DNA of 64,000 bases from an uncultured Coriobacteriaceae bacterium (lineage in GTDB: Bacteria; Actinomycetota; Coriobacteriia; Coriobacteriales; Atopobiaceae). The stretch is taken from NCBI GenBank assembly GCA_902791035.1, contig CADAUA010000001.1, positions 186,001-250,000 on the forward strand. The letters are read 5' to 3'. Position 1 is the first letter of the stretch; the number at the start of each line of letters is the position of its first letter. Positions 36,201 to 43,305 of this stretch are shown here, piece by piece. The notes beneath the pieces are model-generated. The model was not told where the DNA came from. It was given only the letters and a program-made list of their open reading frames with translations, and ran no database searches. The position numbers and the translations under genes are program-made.

Positions 36201-37012
36201 CCACCCGCGTGGCCAAGCCCCGCGTGGTCATCCCCGTCTTCCCGGGCACCAACTGCGAGTACGACACGGCCCACGCCTTCGAGCGCGCCGGTGCCCTACC
36301 CCAGGTCATGGTGGTAAACAACCTCTCGCCCGAGGCTGTGGCCGAGAGCACGCACGCCCTGGCCCAGGCCATCCGCCAGTCCCAGATAGTCATGATCCCC
36401 GGTGGCTTCTCCGGCGGCGACGAGCCCGATGGCTCCGCCAAGTTCATCACGGCCTTCTTCCGCGCTCCCGAGGTCACCGAGGCCGTGCGCGACCTCCTGC
36501 AGGCGCGCGACGGCCTCATGCTGGGCATCTGCAACGGCTTCCAGGCCCTCGTCAAGCTGGGCCTCGTGCCCTACGGCGACATCGTGGACATGACACCCGA
36601 CTGCCCCACCCTCACCTTCAATACCATCGGTCGCCACCAGAGCCGTCTGGTCCGCACCCGCGTGGCGTCCAACCTCTCGCCCTGGCTGGCCAAGTGCGAG
36701 GTGGGCGACGTGCACGTGATCCCCGTGAGCCACGGCGAGGGCCGCTTCGTGGCCTCCGACGAGCTTGTCGCCAAGCTTGCCGCTGCGGGCCAGATCGCCA
36801 CCCAGTACGTCGACGAGTCGGGCGCCCCCAGCATGGACCTGGCAGCCAACCCCAACGGGTCGGTCCTCGCCATCGAGGGCATCACCAGCCCCGACGGCCG
36901 CGTGCTGGGCAAGATGGGCCACACGGAACGCGTGAGTGCCGGCTGCTACCAGAACGTCCCTGGCAACAAGTTCCAGCCCATCATCGAGGGTGGCGTGGCC
37001 TACTTCGCCTAG
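33281..37012 (+). CDS. purL: Phosphoribosylformylglycinamidine synthase, single chain
   Basis: The 1243-residue enzyme carries out the fourth purine-synthesis step, converting FGAR and glutamine to FGAM. Synthetase motifs include YWSDHCRHTTF, FKNETHNHPTEIEPFGGAAT, GGRTGRDGIGGATGSS and GSIGGKDSMSGSF. The C-terminal glutaminase begins near VVIPVFPGTNCEYDTAHAFE with nucleophile Cys1084 (LGICNGFQAL) and the triad region SHGEGRF. The N-terminal arrangement fits the long single-chain form of Gram-positive anaerobes. ATG 33281 follows GGAAGGG; a GTG at 33239 is less likely. No other pur gene is adjacent. Confidence 0.95.
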   Translation: MVCRVYVERRAGFDGEARSLSHELRHMLGVKGLTDLRVINRYDVEGITEELFATCVPTVFSEPQTDVATSQMPPVAESDRVFAVESLPGQFDQRDASASECIQLISQGERPIVRNAKVYVLSGDLTDKDVEAVKAYVINPVEAREASLEPRTTLRTTYPEPADVEVLDGFDQLDEAGLAAFIADRGLAMDLADIKFCQQYFAGEGRVPTITEIKMIDTYWSDHCRHTTFGTQLTDVQIDDEVVQAAFDRYLAMRHELGRDGKPVCLMDMGTIGAKYLRHTGDLAGLDESEEINACTVKVKVDVNGTPEDWLFLFKNETHNHPTEIEPFGGAATCIGGAIRDPLSGRSYVYQAMRVTGAGDPTVPVSQTLPGKLPQRKLVRTAAAGYSSYGNQIGLATGQVSELYHPGYVAKRMEIGAVVGATPQSHVRRECPAPGDRIVLLGGRTGRDGIGGATGSSKAHNVDSLAQDGAEVQKGNAPEERKLQRLFRREDACRLIKRCNDFGAGGVSVAIGELADGLYIDLDRVPKKYEGLDGTELAISESQERMAVALAPEDVDEFLGYAHEENLEATVVATVTEEPRLRMTWRGKTIVDVSREFLASNGAPKHMAVHVEAPEPYEHTWAGATFADRMHALVTDLNVASNKGLSERFDSTIGAATVLMPFGGKHQLTPPMAMVAKLPVDGETATCSGMAWGFNPYLMSADQFRGAYLSVVESVSRMVAAGFDHRNLYLTFQEYFERLRDVPERWGKPTAALLGALMAQADLKIGSIGGKDSMSGSFEQLDVPPTLVSFATGLGSVDHVVSPEFKGPDHRVIALVPKYQADGITPEPQSLLHTYEAVESLIRQGVALAVSTPGYGCAAEAIFKMCVGNGYGFRFVPEYDLDSLFFPAYGSFAVEVADDMPVQVAPTDVTVAALGYTEDEYELAACGEVLDLAELQEAWEGAIESVYPYREVGQEVQPISFDVAEKGVARPVPATRVAKPRVVIPVFPGTNCEYDTAHAFERAGALPQVMVVNNLSPEAVAESTHALAQAIRQSQIVMIPGGFSGGDEPDGSAKFITAFFRAPEVTEAVRDLLQARDGLMLGICNGFQALVKLGLVPYGDIVDMTPDCPTLTFNTIGRHQSRLVRTRVASNLSPWLAKCEVGDVHVIPVSHGEGRFVASDELVAKLAAAGQIATQYVDESGAPSMDLAANPNGSVLAIEGITSPDGRVLGKMGHTERVSAGCYQNVPGNKFQPIIEGGVAYFA

Positions 37013-37023
37013 CAAGTCAGAGT

Positions 37024-37052
37024 GGGCACCAGGGGAGTAACCCCTGGTGCCC
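37024..37052. terminator. GGGCACCAGGGG hairpin after purL (repeat family, copy F)
   Basis: GGGCACCAGGGG (37024-37035) pairs perfectly with CCCCTGGTGCCC (37041-37052) around AGTAA. It starts 12 bases after the purL stop and shares its arms with copy E and its AGTA centre with the wider repeat family. There is no T tract. Confidence 0.65.
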
Positions 37053-37078
37053 GCCGAATGCCTAGCACAGGAGGAGAC

Positions 37079-37600
37079 ATGAAGCGCACGAAGGTCGGAC
37101 CGTTCGACTACGCCATCCAGGTCGAGAAGGCCATCCCCAAGGGGGTCCTTCTCACCACCAAGGCGGACAACAAGGTCAACAGCATGGTCATAGGCTGGGG
37201 GATGCTGGGCACCATCTGGTCCATCCCCACCTTCGTGACCTTCGTGCGGACCAGCCGCTACACCCACGAGCTCCTGGCCGCCAACCCCCGGTTCACCATC
37301 AACGTGCCGGTGGATGGTCCCCTGCCGCGTGACATCTTTCGCGTCTGCGGAACCCAGTCCGGCCGCGATGTGGACAAGGTCTCCGCAGCCGCGCTCGAGC
37401 TCGTGGAGGGCGAGAAGGTCGACGTACCCGCCATCGTCCAGGCGCCGCTGACCCTGGAATGCGAGGTCATGTACCACACGCCGCTCGACGAGTCAGCTAT
37501 CCCGGAGGACCTGCACGACCGCTACTACGTGCAGGATACGGACGGCCTCCACGACGTCTACTACGGCCGCATCGTCTCGAGCTACCTGCTCGAGGCCTAG
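37079..37600 (+). CDS. Flavin reductase-like FMN-binding protein
   Basis: The 173-residue protein belongs to the flavin-reductase-like split-barrel family (flavoredoxin type). MVIGWGMLGTIWSIPTFVTFV and TRYTHELLA-like RTSRYTHELL form the FMN-binding region, followed by FTINVPVDGPLPRDIFRVCGTQSGRD. It may bind FMN as an electron carrier or reduce flavin for another enzyme. ATG 37079 has AGGAGGAG. It lies between two palindromic elements and is probably monocistronic. Confidence 0.82.
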   Translation: MKRTKVGPFDYAIQVEKAIPKGVLLTTKADNKVNSMVIGWGMLGTIWSIPTFVTFVRTSRYTHELLAANPRFTINVPVDGPLPRDIFRVCGTQSGRDVDKVSAAALELVEGEKVDVPAIVQAPLTLECEVMYHTPLDESAIPEDLHDRYYVQDTDGLHDVYYGRIVSSYLLEA

Positions 37601-37615
37601 CAACCAAACAAGGGG

Positions 37616-37671
37616 AAACAAGGGGGAGTACCCCCGGCGTTTGCAAACGCCGGGGGTACTCCCCCTTGTTT
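37616..37671. repeat. GGGGAGTACCCC palindromic element, copy G (56-bp perfect palindrome)
   Basis: Two perfect 28-bp arms (37616-37643 and 37644-37671) meet without a loop, giving a 56-bp palindrome between the convergent flavin reductase and HAD stops. A leading half-unit AAACAAGGGG (37607-37616) duplicates its edge. Confidence 0.9.
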
Positions 37672-37674
37672 GGG

Positions 37675-38484
37675 TTACAGGCCGAAAACCTCCGCGAGCG
37701 TACGGGCCACGCCGCCCTCCACGTTGGACCAGGGGCACACGTGCATGGCAGCCTCCTTGACGGCAGGCACGGCGTTTGCCATGGCGTAGCTGCTGCCCAC
37801 CGCCCGCATCATCTCCAGGTCGTTCTCGCCATCACCAAAGGCCACGGCATCGGCAGGCGACACGCCGTAGTAGTCGCAGATGGCATGCACGGCGTCCGCC
37901 TTGCTCACACCACCGGCCATGATCTCGCAGAGCTCCGGACGGCTGAGCACCGCCGTTACCTCCGGATGCCGCTCTCGCACCACGTCGCGCGCCCGCAGGA
38001 TCTGGGCGGGCTCCCCCATGAGCAGGAACTTGTGGATGCCCCGCTCGTCAAAGGCCGCCCGCACGTCCGCGCACTGGGTGGCCTGGGCCTGGACGAAGTA
38101 CTCCTCCTCCACGTTTCGGGGGTCCGTCCGGTCGTCCACGACCCAGGTGTGGAAGCCGTAGGTGGCAGCCACCACCTGGGGCAGGTCGTGCACGAGGAAG
38201 TCCTTGATCTCGGCCGCCGCCTCAAGCGAGATGGTCCTGCTCACCAGCTCCTCGCCATGGGGTCCGAGCACATAGGCCCCAGAGAAGCACGCCATGGCGC
38301 CGACGATCCCCAGCCGCGACCGCACGGACTCCACGCCTTCCGGCGAGCGGGCGGACACCAGACACACGGGGACGCCCCGCTCCGCCAGCCGCGCGAACGT
38401 AGGGGCGTCGGCCGGCATGGGATGGTGCACGCCATCCACGATGGTGCCGTCCACGTCAGAGAACACGATCTTGGGCTCTGCCAT
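37675..38484 (-). CDS. Cof-type HAD phosphatase
   Basis: The 269-residue protein has FSDVDGTIVDG (nucleophile Asp), SARSPEG, Lys in GGVSKADAVHAI, and AFGDGENDLEMM, the four HAD motifs of the Cof subfamily with a C2 cap. It probably hydrolyses a sugar phosphate. ATG 38484 follows GGAAGG. It is the last gene on the strand carrying the mannose-family PTS, separated from it by a hairpin, so co-expression is possible but not required. Confidence 0.85.
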   Translation of the reverse strand: MAEPKIVFSDVDGTIVDGVHHPMPADAPTFARLAERGVPVCLVSARSPEGVESVRSRLGIVGAMACFSGAYVLGPHGEELVSRTISLEAAAEIKDFLVHDLPQVVAATYGFHTWVVDDRTDPRNVEEEYFVQAQATQCADVRAAFDERGIHKFLLMGEPAQILRARDVVRERHPEVTAVLSRPELCEIMAGGVSKADAVHAICDYYGVSPADAVAFGDGENDLEMMRAVGSSYAMANAVPAVKEAAMHVCPWSNVEGGVARTLAEVFGL

Positions 38485-38505
38485 ATCCGTCCTTCCCTGG
38501 GGAAT

Positions 38506-38532
38506 CCCCCAAGTGGTCTGCACCATTGGGGG
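38506..38532 (-). terminator. Hairpin between PTS-linked gene and HAD gene
   Basis: On the minus strand CCCCCAATGGT, loop GCAG, ACCACTTGGGGG forms a long stem with one bulge. It lies 26 bases after the stop of the membrane protein gene and probably ends or attenuates the PTS operon. Confidence 0.5.
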
Positions 38533-38558
38533 CATCTCCTGCGGTCCCTGCGAGGCCT

Positions 38559-39044
38559 CTACCTCTTGCCTTTGGGCTTCTTCTCCCTCGTGGGCATGCT
38601 GGGGTCCACGCCTGCCGCCACCAGGATGTTGCGCACGTTCTGCTTGGCGTTACGTACGCCCACGTACAGGATGATGGAGACAAACGCGCTCACGACCAGA
38701 AGGACTATCCCCACGGGTACGGCCCAGCCTGGTCCCCCGTGCAGGCCCCAGTAGGAAAGCAGCACGCCAATGGCCACGCCCGAGTAGCCCAGCCGCTTGA
38801 CCACCTCAAGCCGTAGGATCGCTGCGGTCTGGTCGTGGGCCTCCTTGATGAGGGCCTCCCGCTCGGCCTTGCTCATCTTGGCAGCCGTATCGCCCTTCGG
38901 GGCGCCGTCGGCCTTGCCGGCCTTGCCACTCTTCGCCTCCGGACCCTGTGCAGCAGAGGGGCCCGGCCCCTTGGGGGAAGCTTCCCCCGCAGAGCCGGGC
39001 TCCATGTTCGCACGGTCCGGAAGACGGTCTTCCGTCTTTCCCAT
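38559..39044 (-). CDS. Small membrane protein at the end of the mannose-PTS operon
   Basis: The 161-residue protein has a charged, Gly/Lys/Ala-rich N-terminal half (to about residue 75) followed by two transmembrane helices (about 88-105 and 110-132) and a basic tail REKKPKGKR. I do not recognise a family. ATG 39044 has AGGAGC and begins ten bases after the EIID stop, so it is cotranscribed with the PTS genes and may be an accessory of the EIICD complex. Confidence 0.65.
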   Translation of the reverse strand: MGKTEDRLPDRANMEPGSAGEASPKGPGPSAAQGPEAKSGKAGKADGAPKGDTAAKMSKAEREALIKEAHDQTAAILRLEVVKRLGYSGVAIGVLLSYWGLHGGPGWAVPVGIVLLVVSAFVSIILYVGVRNAKQNVRNILVAAGVDPSMPTREKKPKGKR

Positions 39045-39054
39045 GCAACTGCTC

Positions 39055-39888
39055 CTAGTAGGTCAGCTTGGGGTCGAAGACGCCGAGGAGGACGCCCACG
39101 AAGGCGACGACCACGAGGATGAGCATGACCAGGGTCGGGGAGATCTTCTTCTTGGTCATGAGCCACCAGCACAGCCACACGAAGAAGAAGTTCAGGCACT
39201 TGGGCATGATGGCGTCAAGCGTGTTCTGGAGCACGAAGGAGGAGTCCGGGCCGAACACAAGCTCGAAGGACGTGGTGATGCTCATCCACGTGGCGGCCAC
39301 GGCGCCGATGACCATGGTGCCCACCATGACGATGGAGCCACGCAGGGCCGCAGACTGGGGGCCGACGAGGGCCTCGACCGCGGAGCCGCCCAGGGTGTAG
39401 CCCTGGTCAAAAGCGAACTTCATGCCGAAGTACATGAGGACGTTCCAGGCCACGATGTAGAAGATCGGGCCCATGGGGTTGCCGCCGGTGGAAAGGCCCA
39501 GGGCGATGCCCAGCAGGATGGGGATGAAGGTGCCGACGATGATGGAGTCGCCCAGGCCGGCAAGCGGGCCCATGAGTCCGGCGCGGATGCCGTTGATGGT
39601 CTCGGCGTCCATGGGCTCGCCGTTGGCCTTGGCCTCCTCCAGGCCGACGGTCAGGCCGACGACCATGGTGCCGATCTGCGGCTCGGTGTTGAAGAACGTG
39701 GTGTAGGTGCGCAGCGCCTCCACCTTCTGCTCGTCGGTGTCATAGAGGTCATCGACGATGGGCAGCATGGCCCAAAGGTAGCCGAAGGTCTGCATGTGCT
39801 CCTGCGAGAAGCAGGTGAGGTTGCCATAGATCCAGTTACGGAAGCATGCCTTGCGGGCAGCCTCGGAGGTCTTCTTGAGCTCTGCCAT
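39055..39888 (-). CDS. PTS mannose-family EIID subunit
   Basis: The 277-residue membrane protein is the EIID of a mannose/sorbose-type PTS. Signatures include NLTCFSQEHMQTFGYLWAMLP in outline, NTEPQIGTMVVGLTVGLEEAKANG and GPLAGLGDSIIVGTFIPILLG. With EIIC it forms the channel. ATG 39888 is two bases downstream of the EIIC stop. The sugar imported is not evident. Confidence 0.93.
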   Translation of the reverse strand: MAELKKTSEAARKACFRNWIYGNLTCFSQEHMQTFGYLWAMLPIVDDLYDTDEQKVEALRTYTTFFNTEPQIGTMVVGLTVGLEEAKANGEPMDAETINGIRAGLMGPLAGLGDSIIVGTFIPILLGIALGLSTGGNPMGPIFYIVAWNVLMYFGMKFAFDQGYTLGGSAVEALVGPQSAALRGSIVMVGTMVIGAVAATWMSITTSFELVFGPDSSFVLQNTLDAIMPKCLNFFFVWLCWWLMTKKKISPTLVMLILVVVAFVGVLLGVFDPKLTY

Positions 39889-39890
39889 GG

Positions 39891-40754
39891 CTAGATGTCC
39901 TCCTCCTCTTCATCATCTGCGCCGGCGGAAGCGGCGGCAACGGCGGGACGGGCGGTCTTCAGGGTCTGGATCTCAAAGTTGATCAGCGCGAAGAAGACGG
40001 CAATTATTGCGGAAGCGATGAGGTTGCAGCCCATGACGGCGGCCAGCAGGAAGCCCACCGCAAAGGTGATCCAGTCCAGGGGCTTGGTGATGACCTGCTT
40101 GCACAGGATGCCGATACCGACGGCGGGAAGCAGGGAGCCGACGGTGAAGAGGGTCTTCATCGCGATGCCATCCATAGGCAGGTACTGCTTCATGAGGTCG
40201 ACCATGGTGGGGCCGGCCAGGCAGATGATCACAGTGGGGATGAAGGAGAAGAGGATGTGGGAGACCCAGGGGAACACGGCGTCGACCATGGGGATGGTCC
40301 TCTTGATGGTGTCCCACTTGCCGGACTCCATGGCCTTCCAGCCGATGCCCTGCCACACCAGGTTGAGCGTGGCGGTGCCATAGAAGAGGACGGTGCCGAG
40401 GGTGCCGACTGCGGCGCCAAGGGCGGCGGCCAGGCCGGAGGCCTCGGTGGAGTTGGGGTCGATGCCCTGCGCGGAGATGGAGAGCATGGCCAGGGGGATG
40501 CCGATGTAGGTGACGGCACGGACGTCGGCGGACACGGTGCCACCGGGGGTCACGAGGGCGATGTAGACGACCTGGATGGCCGCGCCCACGATGATGCCCA
40601 TCTGCATGTTGCCCAGGATGAGGCCCACGAGCAGGCCACCGACCAGAGGACGGCCGAGGGTGTAGTTACCGATGGTGGTGCCGCCCATGCCCGGCAGGGA
40701 CGCCAAGCATGCGAGCAGGCCGAGCAGGACGGCCTGAAGCACGTTGATGGTCAT
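39891..40754 (-). CDS. PTS mannose-family EIIC subunit
   Basis: The 287-residue protein has about seven membrane helices and typical EIIC-Man segments (RPLVGGLLVGLILGNMQMGI and IPLAMLSISAQGID) and ends in an acidic tail DDEEEEDI. ATG 40754 lies 11 bases after GGGAAGG; GTG 40766 and GTG 40760 are possible upstream starts. It pairs with the following EIID. Confidence 0.9.
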   Translation of the reverse strand: MTINVLQAVLLGLLACLASLPGMGGTTIGNYTLGRPLVGGLLVGLILGNMQMGIIVGAAIQVVYIALVTPGGTVSADVRAVTYIGIPLAMLSISAQGIDPNSTEASGLAAALGAAVGTLGTVLFYGTATLNLVWQGIGWKAMESGKWDTIKRTIPMVDAVFPWVSHILFSFIPTVIICLAGPTMVDLMKQYLPMDGIAMKTLFTVGSLLPAVGIGILCKQVITKPLDWITFAVGFLLAAVMGCNLIASAIIAVFFALINFEIQTLKTARPAVAAASAGADDEEEEDI

Positions 40755-40775
40755 AGACACAATCACCTTCCCAGA

Positions 40776-41273
40776 CTACTTGAGGTCAAACTGACCGCGG
40801 AACTTGTCCCAGCCGCCGATGGAAACGTCGGGGAGCAGGGAGAACTGCACGTCATAGCCAGCCTTGGTCATGTCCTCGAAGGCCTGGGCCTCCTCGGCGG
40901 TGATGGACTGGTTGTTGCCCAGCTTGACGGTGCCGGGACGGTCGTTGCAGGGACCGACGATGACGGTCTTGACGTCGGAGGGCACAAAGCCGAAGTCGAC
41001 AAGGATGGCCTTCATGTCGAGCGGGTTCTTGGTGATCAGGAAGTACCGAGTGTCGGACTTGAGGACCTTCTGGCTGACCTCCTTGAAGTGGTCCATGGTC
41101 CAGATGAAGATCTTCTTGTCTGGAGCGGCGCCCTTGTAGGCCGCCTTGAGCACCGGGTTCGTGGCCGCGGCGTCGTTGACGGCGATGATGCCGTCGCACG
41201 GACGCTCGAGCGCCCAACGCGTGACGGTCTGACCGTGGATCATGCGGTCGTCGATACGCACAAACGAAATCAT
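40776..41273 (-). CDS. PTS mannose-family EIIB subunit
   Basis: The 165-residue cytoplasmic protein carries the EIIB-Man active-site motif RIDDRMIHGQ with phospho-accepting His13. ATG 41273 has GAGGAG upstream. It receives phosphate from the EIIA encoded next upstream (41399-41827) and passes it to the sugar in EIICD. A terminator-like hairpin separates it from the EIIA gene. Confidence 0.93.
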   Translation of the reverse strand: MISFVRIDDRMIHGQTVTRWALERPCDGIIAVNDAAATNPVLKAAYKGAAPDKKIFIWTMDHFKEVSQKVLKSDTRYFLITKNPLDMKAILVDFGFVPSDVKTVIVGPCNDRPGTVKLGNNQSITAEEAQAFEDMTKAGYDVQFSLLPDVSIGGWDKFRGQFDLK

Positions 41274-41364
41274 TGCTCCTCGCTTTCTTCCTCTCGCCCG
41301 CAGGTGCGGACGCTAGTCCCCAACTGACAAATGCCCCCACCCCTACCCTCGCGGAGGCGCAAAA

Positions 41365-41386
41365 CGGGCTCCTACCACGGAGCCCG
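41365..41386 (-). terminator. Terminator between EIIA and EIIB genes
   Basis: CGGGCTCC and GGAGCCCG (41365-41372 and 41379-41386) form a perfect eight-pair stem. On the minus strand it is followed by TTTTG, so it looks like an intrinsic terminator or attenuator that would make EIIA transcripts more abundant than EIIBCD. Confidence 0.6.
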
Positions 41387-41398
41387 CAAATGCCAAGG

Positions 41399-41827
41399 CT
41401 AGAGGTCTTCCTCGTCGTCGGAGTCGTCGAGCTCGACCTTGAACTCCTGGAGGGCACCGCGGCCCTCGTCCACGACGGCCTGTGCCAGCATGTCGTCCGT
41501 CATGTCCTCGCCAAAGGCCACCGTCATGGCCATGGGGAGGTTCATGCCGCCGAAGATGTGGGTGCGGGGCAGGAGGCCGGCCTCGGTCACCACGTTGATG
41601 GCGTTGGTGAGGGGCGAGCCTCCGATGATGTCGCCAAAGAGGAAGACGGAGTCGTCGGGACCGATGACCTGGATCTTCTCCTTGAGGTGCTCCACGTAGA
41701 CGTCAGCGCTCATGCCGTCCTCGAGCGAGGTGCTCAGGATGTCGTCGCGCTTGCCGCAAAGCATGTCCAGGACCGAGTGCAGGCCCGGAGCGAACGTACC
41801 ATGGCTCACCAGAACGAGATACCGCAT
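41399..41827 (-). CDS. PTS mannose-family EIIA subunit
   Basis: The 142-residue protein has the EIIA-Man fold with active His9 in VLVSHGTFAPG and GDIIGGSPLTNA, ending in an acidic tail. ATG 41827 follows GGGAGAAG; ATG 41839 would add four residues. It is the first gene of the PTS operon and is divergent from an AraC-family regulator. Confidence 0.92.
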   Translation of the reverse strand: MRYLVLVSHGTFAPGLHSVLDMLCGKRDDILSTSLEDGMSADVYVEHLKEKIQVIGPDDSVFLFGDIIGGSPLTNAINVVTEAGLLPRTHIFGGMNLPMAMTVAFGEDMTDDMLAQAVVDEGRGALQEFKVELDDSDDEEDL

Positions 41828-41879
41828 GTCTTCTCCCATCGCTCGCCGACGTTCACAGAACGTCCATCCACCACATCTT

Positions 41880-41896
41880 CATAGTCTTACATAGTC
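41880..41896. promoter_or_regulatory. CATAGTC direct repeats in the PTS/AraC divergent promoter
   Basis: CATAGTC occurs at 41880-41886 and 41890-41896, ten bases (one helical turn) apart, in an unusually AT-rich stretch between the divergent EIIA and AraC-type genes. This spacing suits half-sites bound by an AraC-family protein. Confidence 0.45.
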
Positions 41897-41949
41897 ACAA
41901 TATGATTTCTTATGGATTCGGACTATTTATTGCGATATTAGGGCCTCTC

Positions 41950-43185
41950 ATGTCAGATTTTGGAATCGATTCCATAACCGAGAGTCGGCTACGTTCCATG
42001 TGCTCCCAGTTTGCCGAGGTCTCGCTCATCCCCGTGGCCCTCTGGCTGGACGGCAGCAGGCTCTGCGGTAGCGGCTTCGTATCTGGCGTGGAGCCCGACC
42101 GACACGTGTTCCCCGAACTAGTCGCCAGGCTTGGTGGCGAGGGCCATGAGACGACGTCGCTTGGGGCCGAGGGCGGCAGCATGTACGCGGCATCGGCCTC
42201 GCAGGGTGGCAGACGGATCCTCGTGATGGGACCGGTGTTCCCCTCTGGCACGAGCAAGACAGGTCTCGACGCAATCTCGCATGCCATGGGAACACCGGCC
42301 CACCTCTGGGGGGACGTCCGCACCAACCTGACGCTCATACCACAGCCGACGGCGGACCAGCTCATGTCCACCTGCCAGCTCTTCCACTCGCTCGTGGAGG
42401 TGGCCCTGAGGGACGACGAGAGCGGCAAGGTGGACTGGTACTTCGCACGGACCGCACACGAGCGCGCGGCGCGCCGGCAGGACATCCCCGTCCAGCAGAT
42501 TCACGAGTTCATGCAGGCGGTGGACGAGGCCATACGCCTGGGCGACTACGACCGCCTGGTCCAGACCCTGGACCTCGGGGAGCTTGCGACCATCGTGCCA
42601 AACATACACGGGGATGCCGAGCTCCGCCATGCCAAGGGGATCCTGGGCATCGTGCTCGCCGAGGCGGCCGAGCATGGTGCCGTGCCAGGAGGGCTGAGCC
42701 TTGCGGAGGCGTACGCGCTGGTGGACGCCTACCTATGGCAGGCGGACCGGCTCACGTCGGGCGCGGAGGTCCGCCGCCTGCTGCGGACGGCACTCGTGGA
42801 CCTGGCTGGCCTGGTGGCCGAGCGCCACATACAGTCCGGCCTCTCCCCCGAGGTGGCGCGCTGCATCCGACGCATCACGGACGACCTTGCCCAGAGCCCC
42901 ACCATAGACGAGCTGGCAGCCCTCGTGGGCAAGAGCCGCTCCTACGTTACCCGGCGCTTCCGGGAGGAGACCGGCCTCACCATCAGCCAGTTCGTAACCC
43001 GCGAGCGAATGCGCACGGCCAAACGACTCCTCCGCTACACGAGCCTGCCCCTCTCGGCCATAAGCGAGCGGTTGGGATACGCGAGCCAGTCCTACTTCTG
43101 CAACGTCTTCAAGGCCGAGACCGGCACGACCCCCCGCCGCTACCGGACGGCGACGGCCCTCTGGGAGGAAGAGGAGGAGGTCTAG
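41950..43185 (+). CDS. AraC-family transcriptional regulator
   Basis: The 411-residue protein has an N-terminal sensing region (about 1-280, including LIPVALWLDGSRLCGSGF and LFHSLVEVALRDD) and a C-terminal AraC DNA-binding domain (about 300-400) with TIDELAALVGKSRSYVTRRF and the second HTH LSAISERLGYASQSYFCNVF. The N-terminal layout resembles regulators fused to a small sensor followed by a helical segment; its ligand is unknown. ATG 41950 is chosen although its ribosome-binding site is weak (TAGGGC); ATG 41902 would add 16 hydrophobic residues. It probably activates the divergent mannose-family PTS. Confidence 0.85.
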   Translation: MSDFGIDSITESRLRSMCSQFAEVSLIPVALWLDGSRLCGSGFVSGVEPDRHVFPELVARLGGEGHETTSLGAEGGSMYAASASQGGRRILVMGPVFPSGTSKTGLDAISHAMGTPAHLWGDVRTNLTLIPQPTADQLMSTCQLFHSLVEVALRDDESGKVDWYFARTAHERAARRQDIPVQQIHEFMQAVDEAIRLGDYDRLVQTLDLGELATIVPNIHGDAELRHAKGILGIVLAEAAEHGAVPGGLSLAEAYALVDAYLWQADRLTSGAEVRRLLRTALVDLAGLVAERHIQSGLSPEVARCIRRITDDLAQSPTIDELAALVGKSRSYVTRRFREETGLTISQFVTRERMRTAKRLLRYTSLPLSAISERLGYASQSYFCNVFKAETGTTPRRYRTATALWEEEEEV

Positions 43186-43305
43186 GACTGAGTCCCGTCG
43201 TTCCTCGAGATCGTCAAAAAAAATAATATCGTACACGTGTTCCTTCTTCGTTGCAGAACGTGTAGAATGGTCTCCCACACCCACTGGACCGGGAAGGAGG
43301 CTCCC

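Noticed and set aside
41902-41950. Upstream start of the AraC gene giving a hydrophobic leader
   Set aside because: The 16 extra residues have no ribosome-binding site and lie in the AT-rich promoter region; a membrane anchor would be unusual for this regulator.
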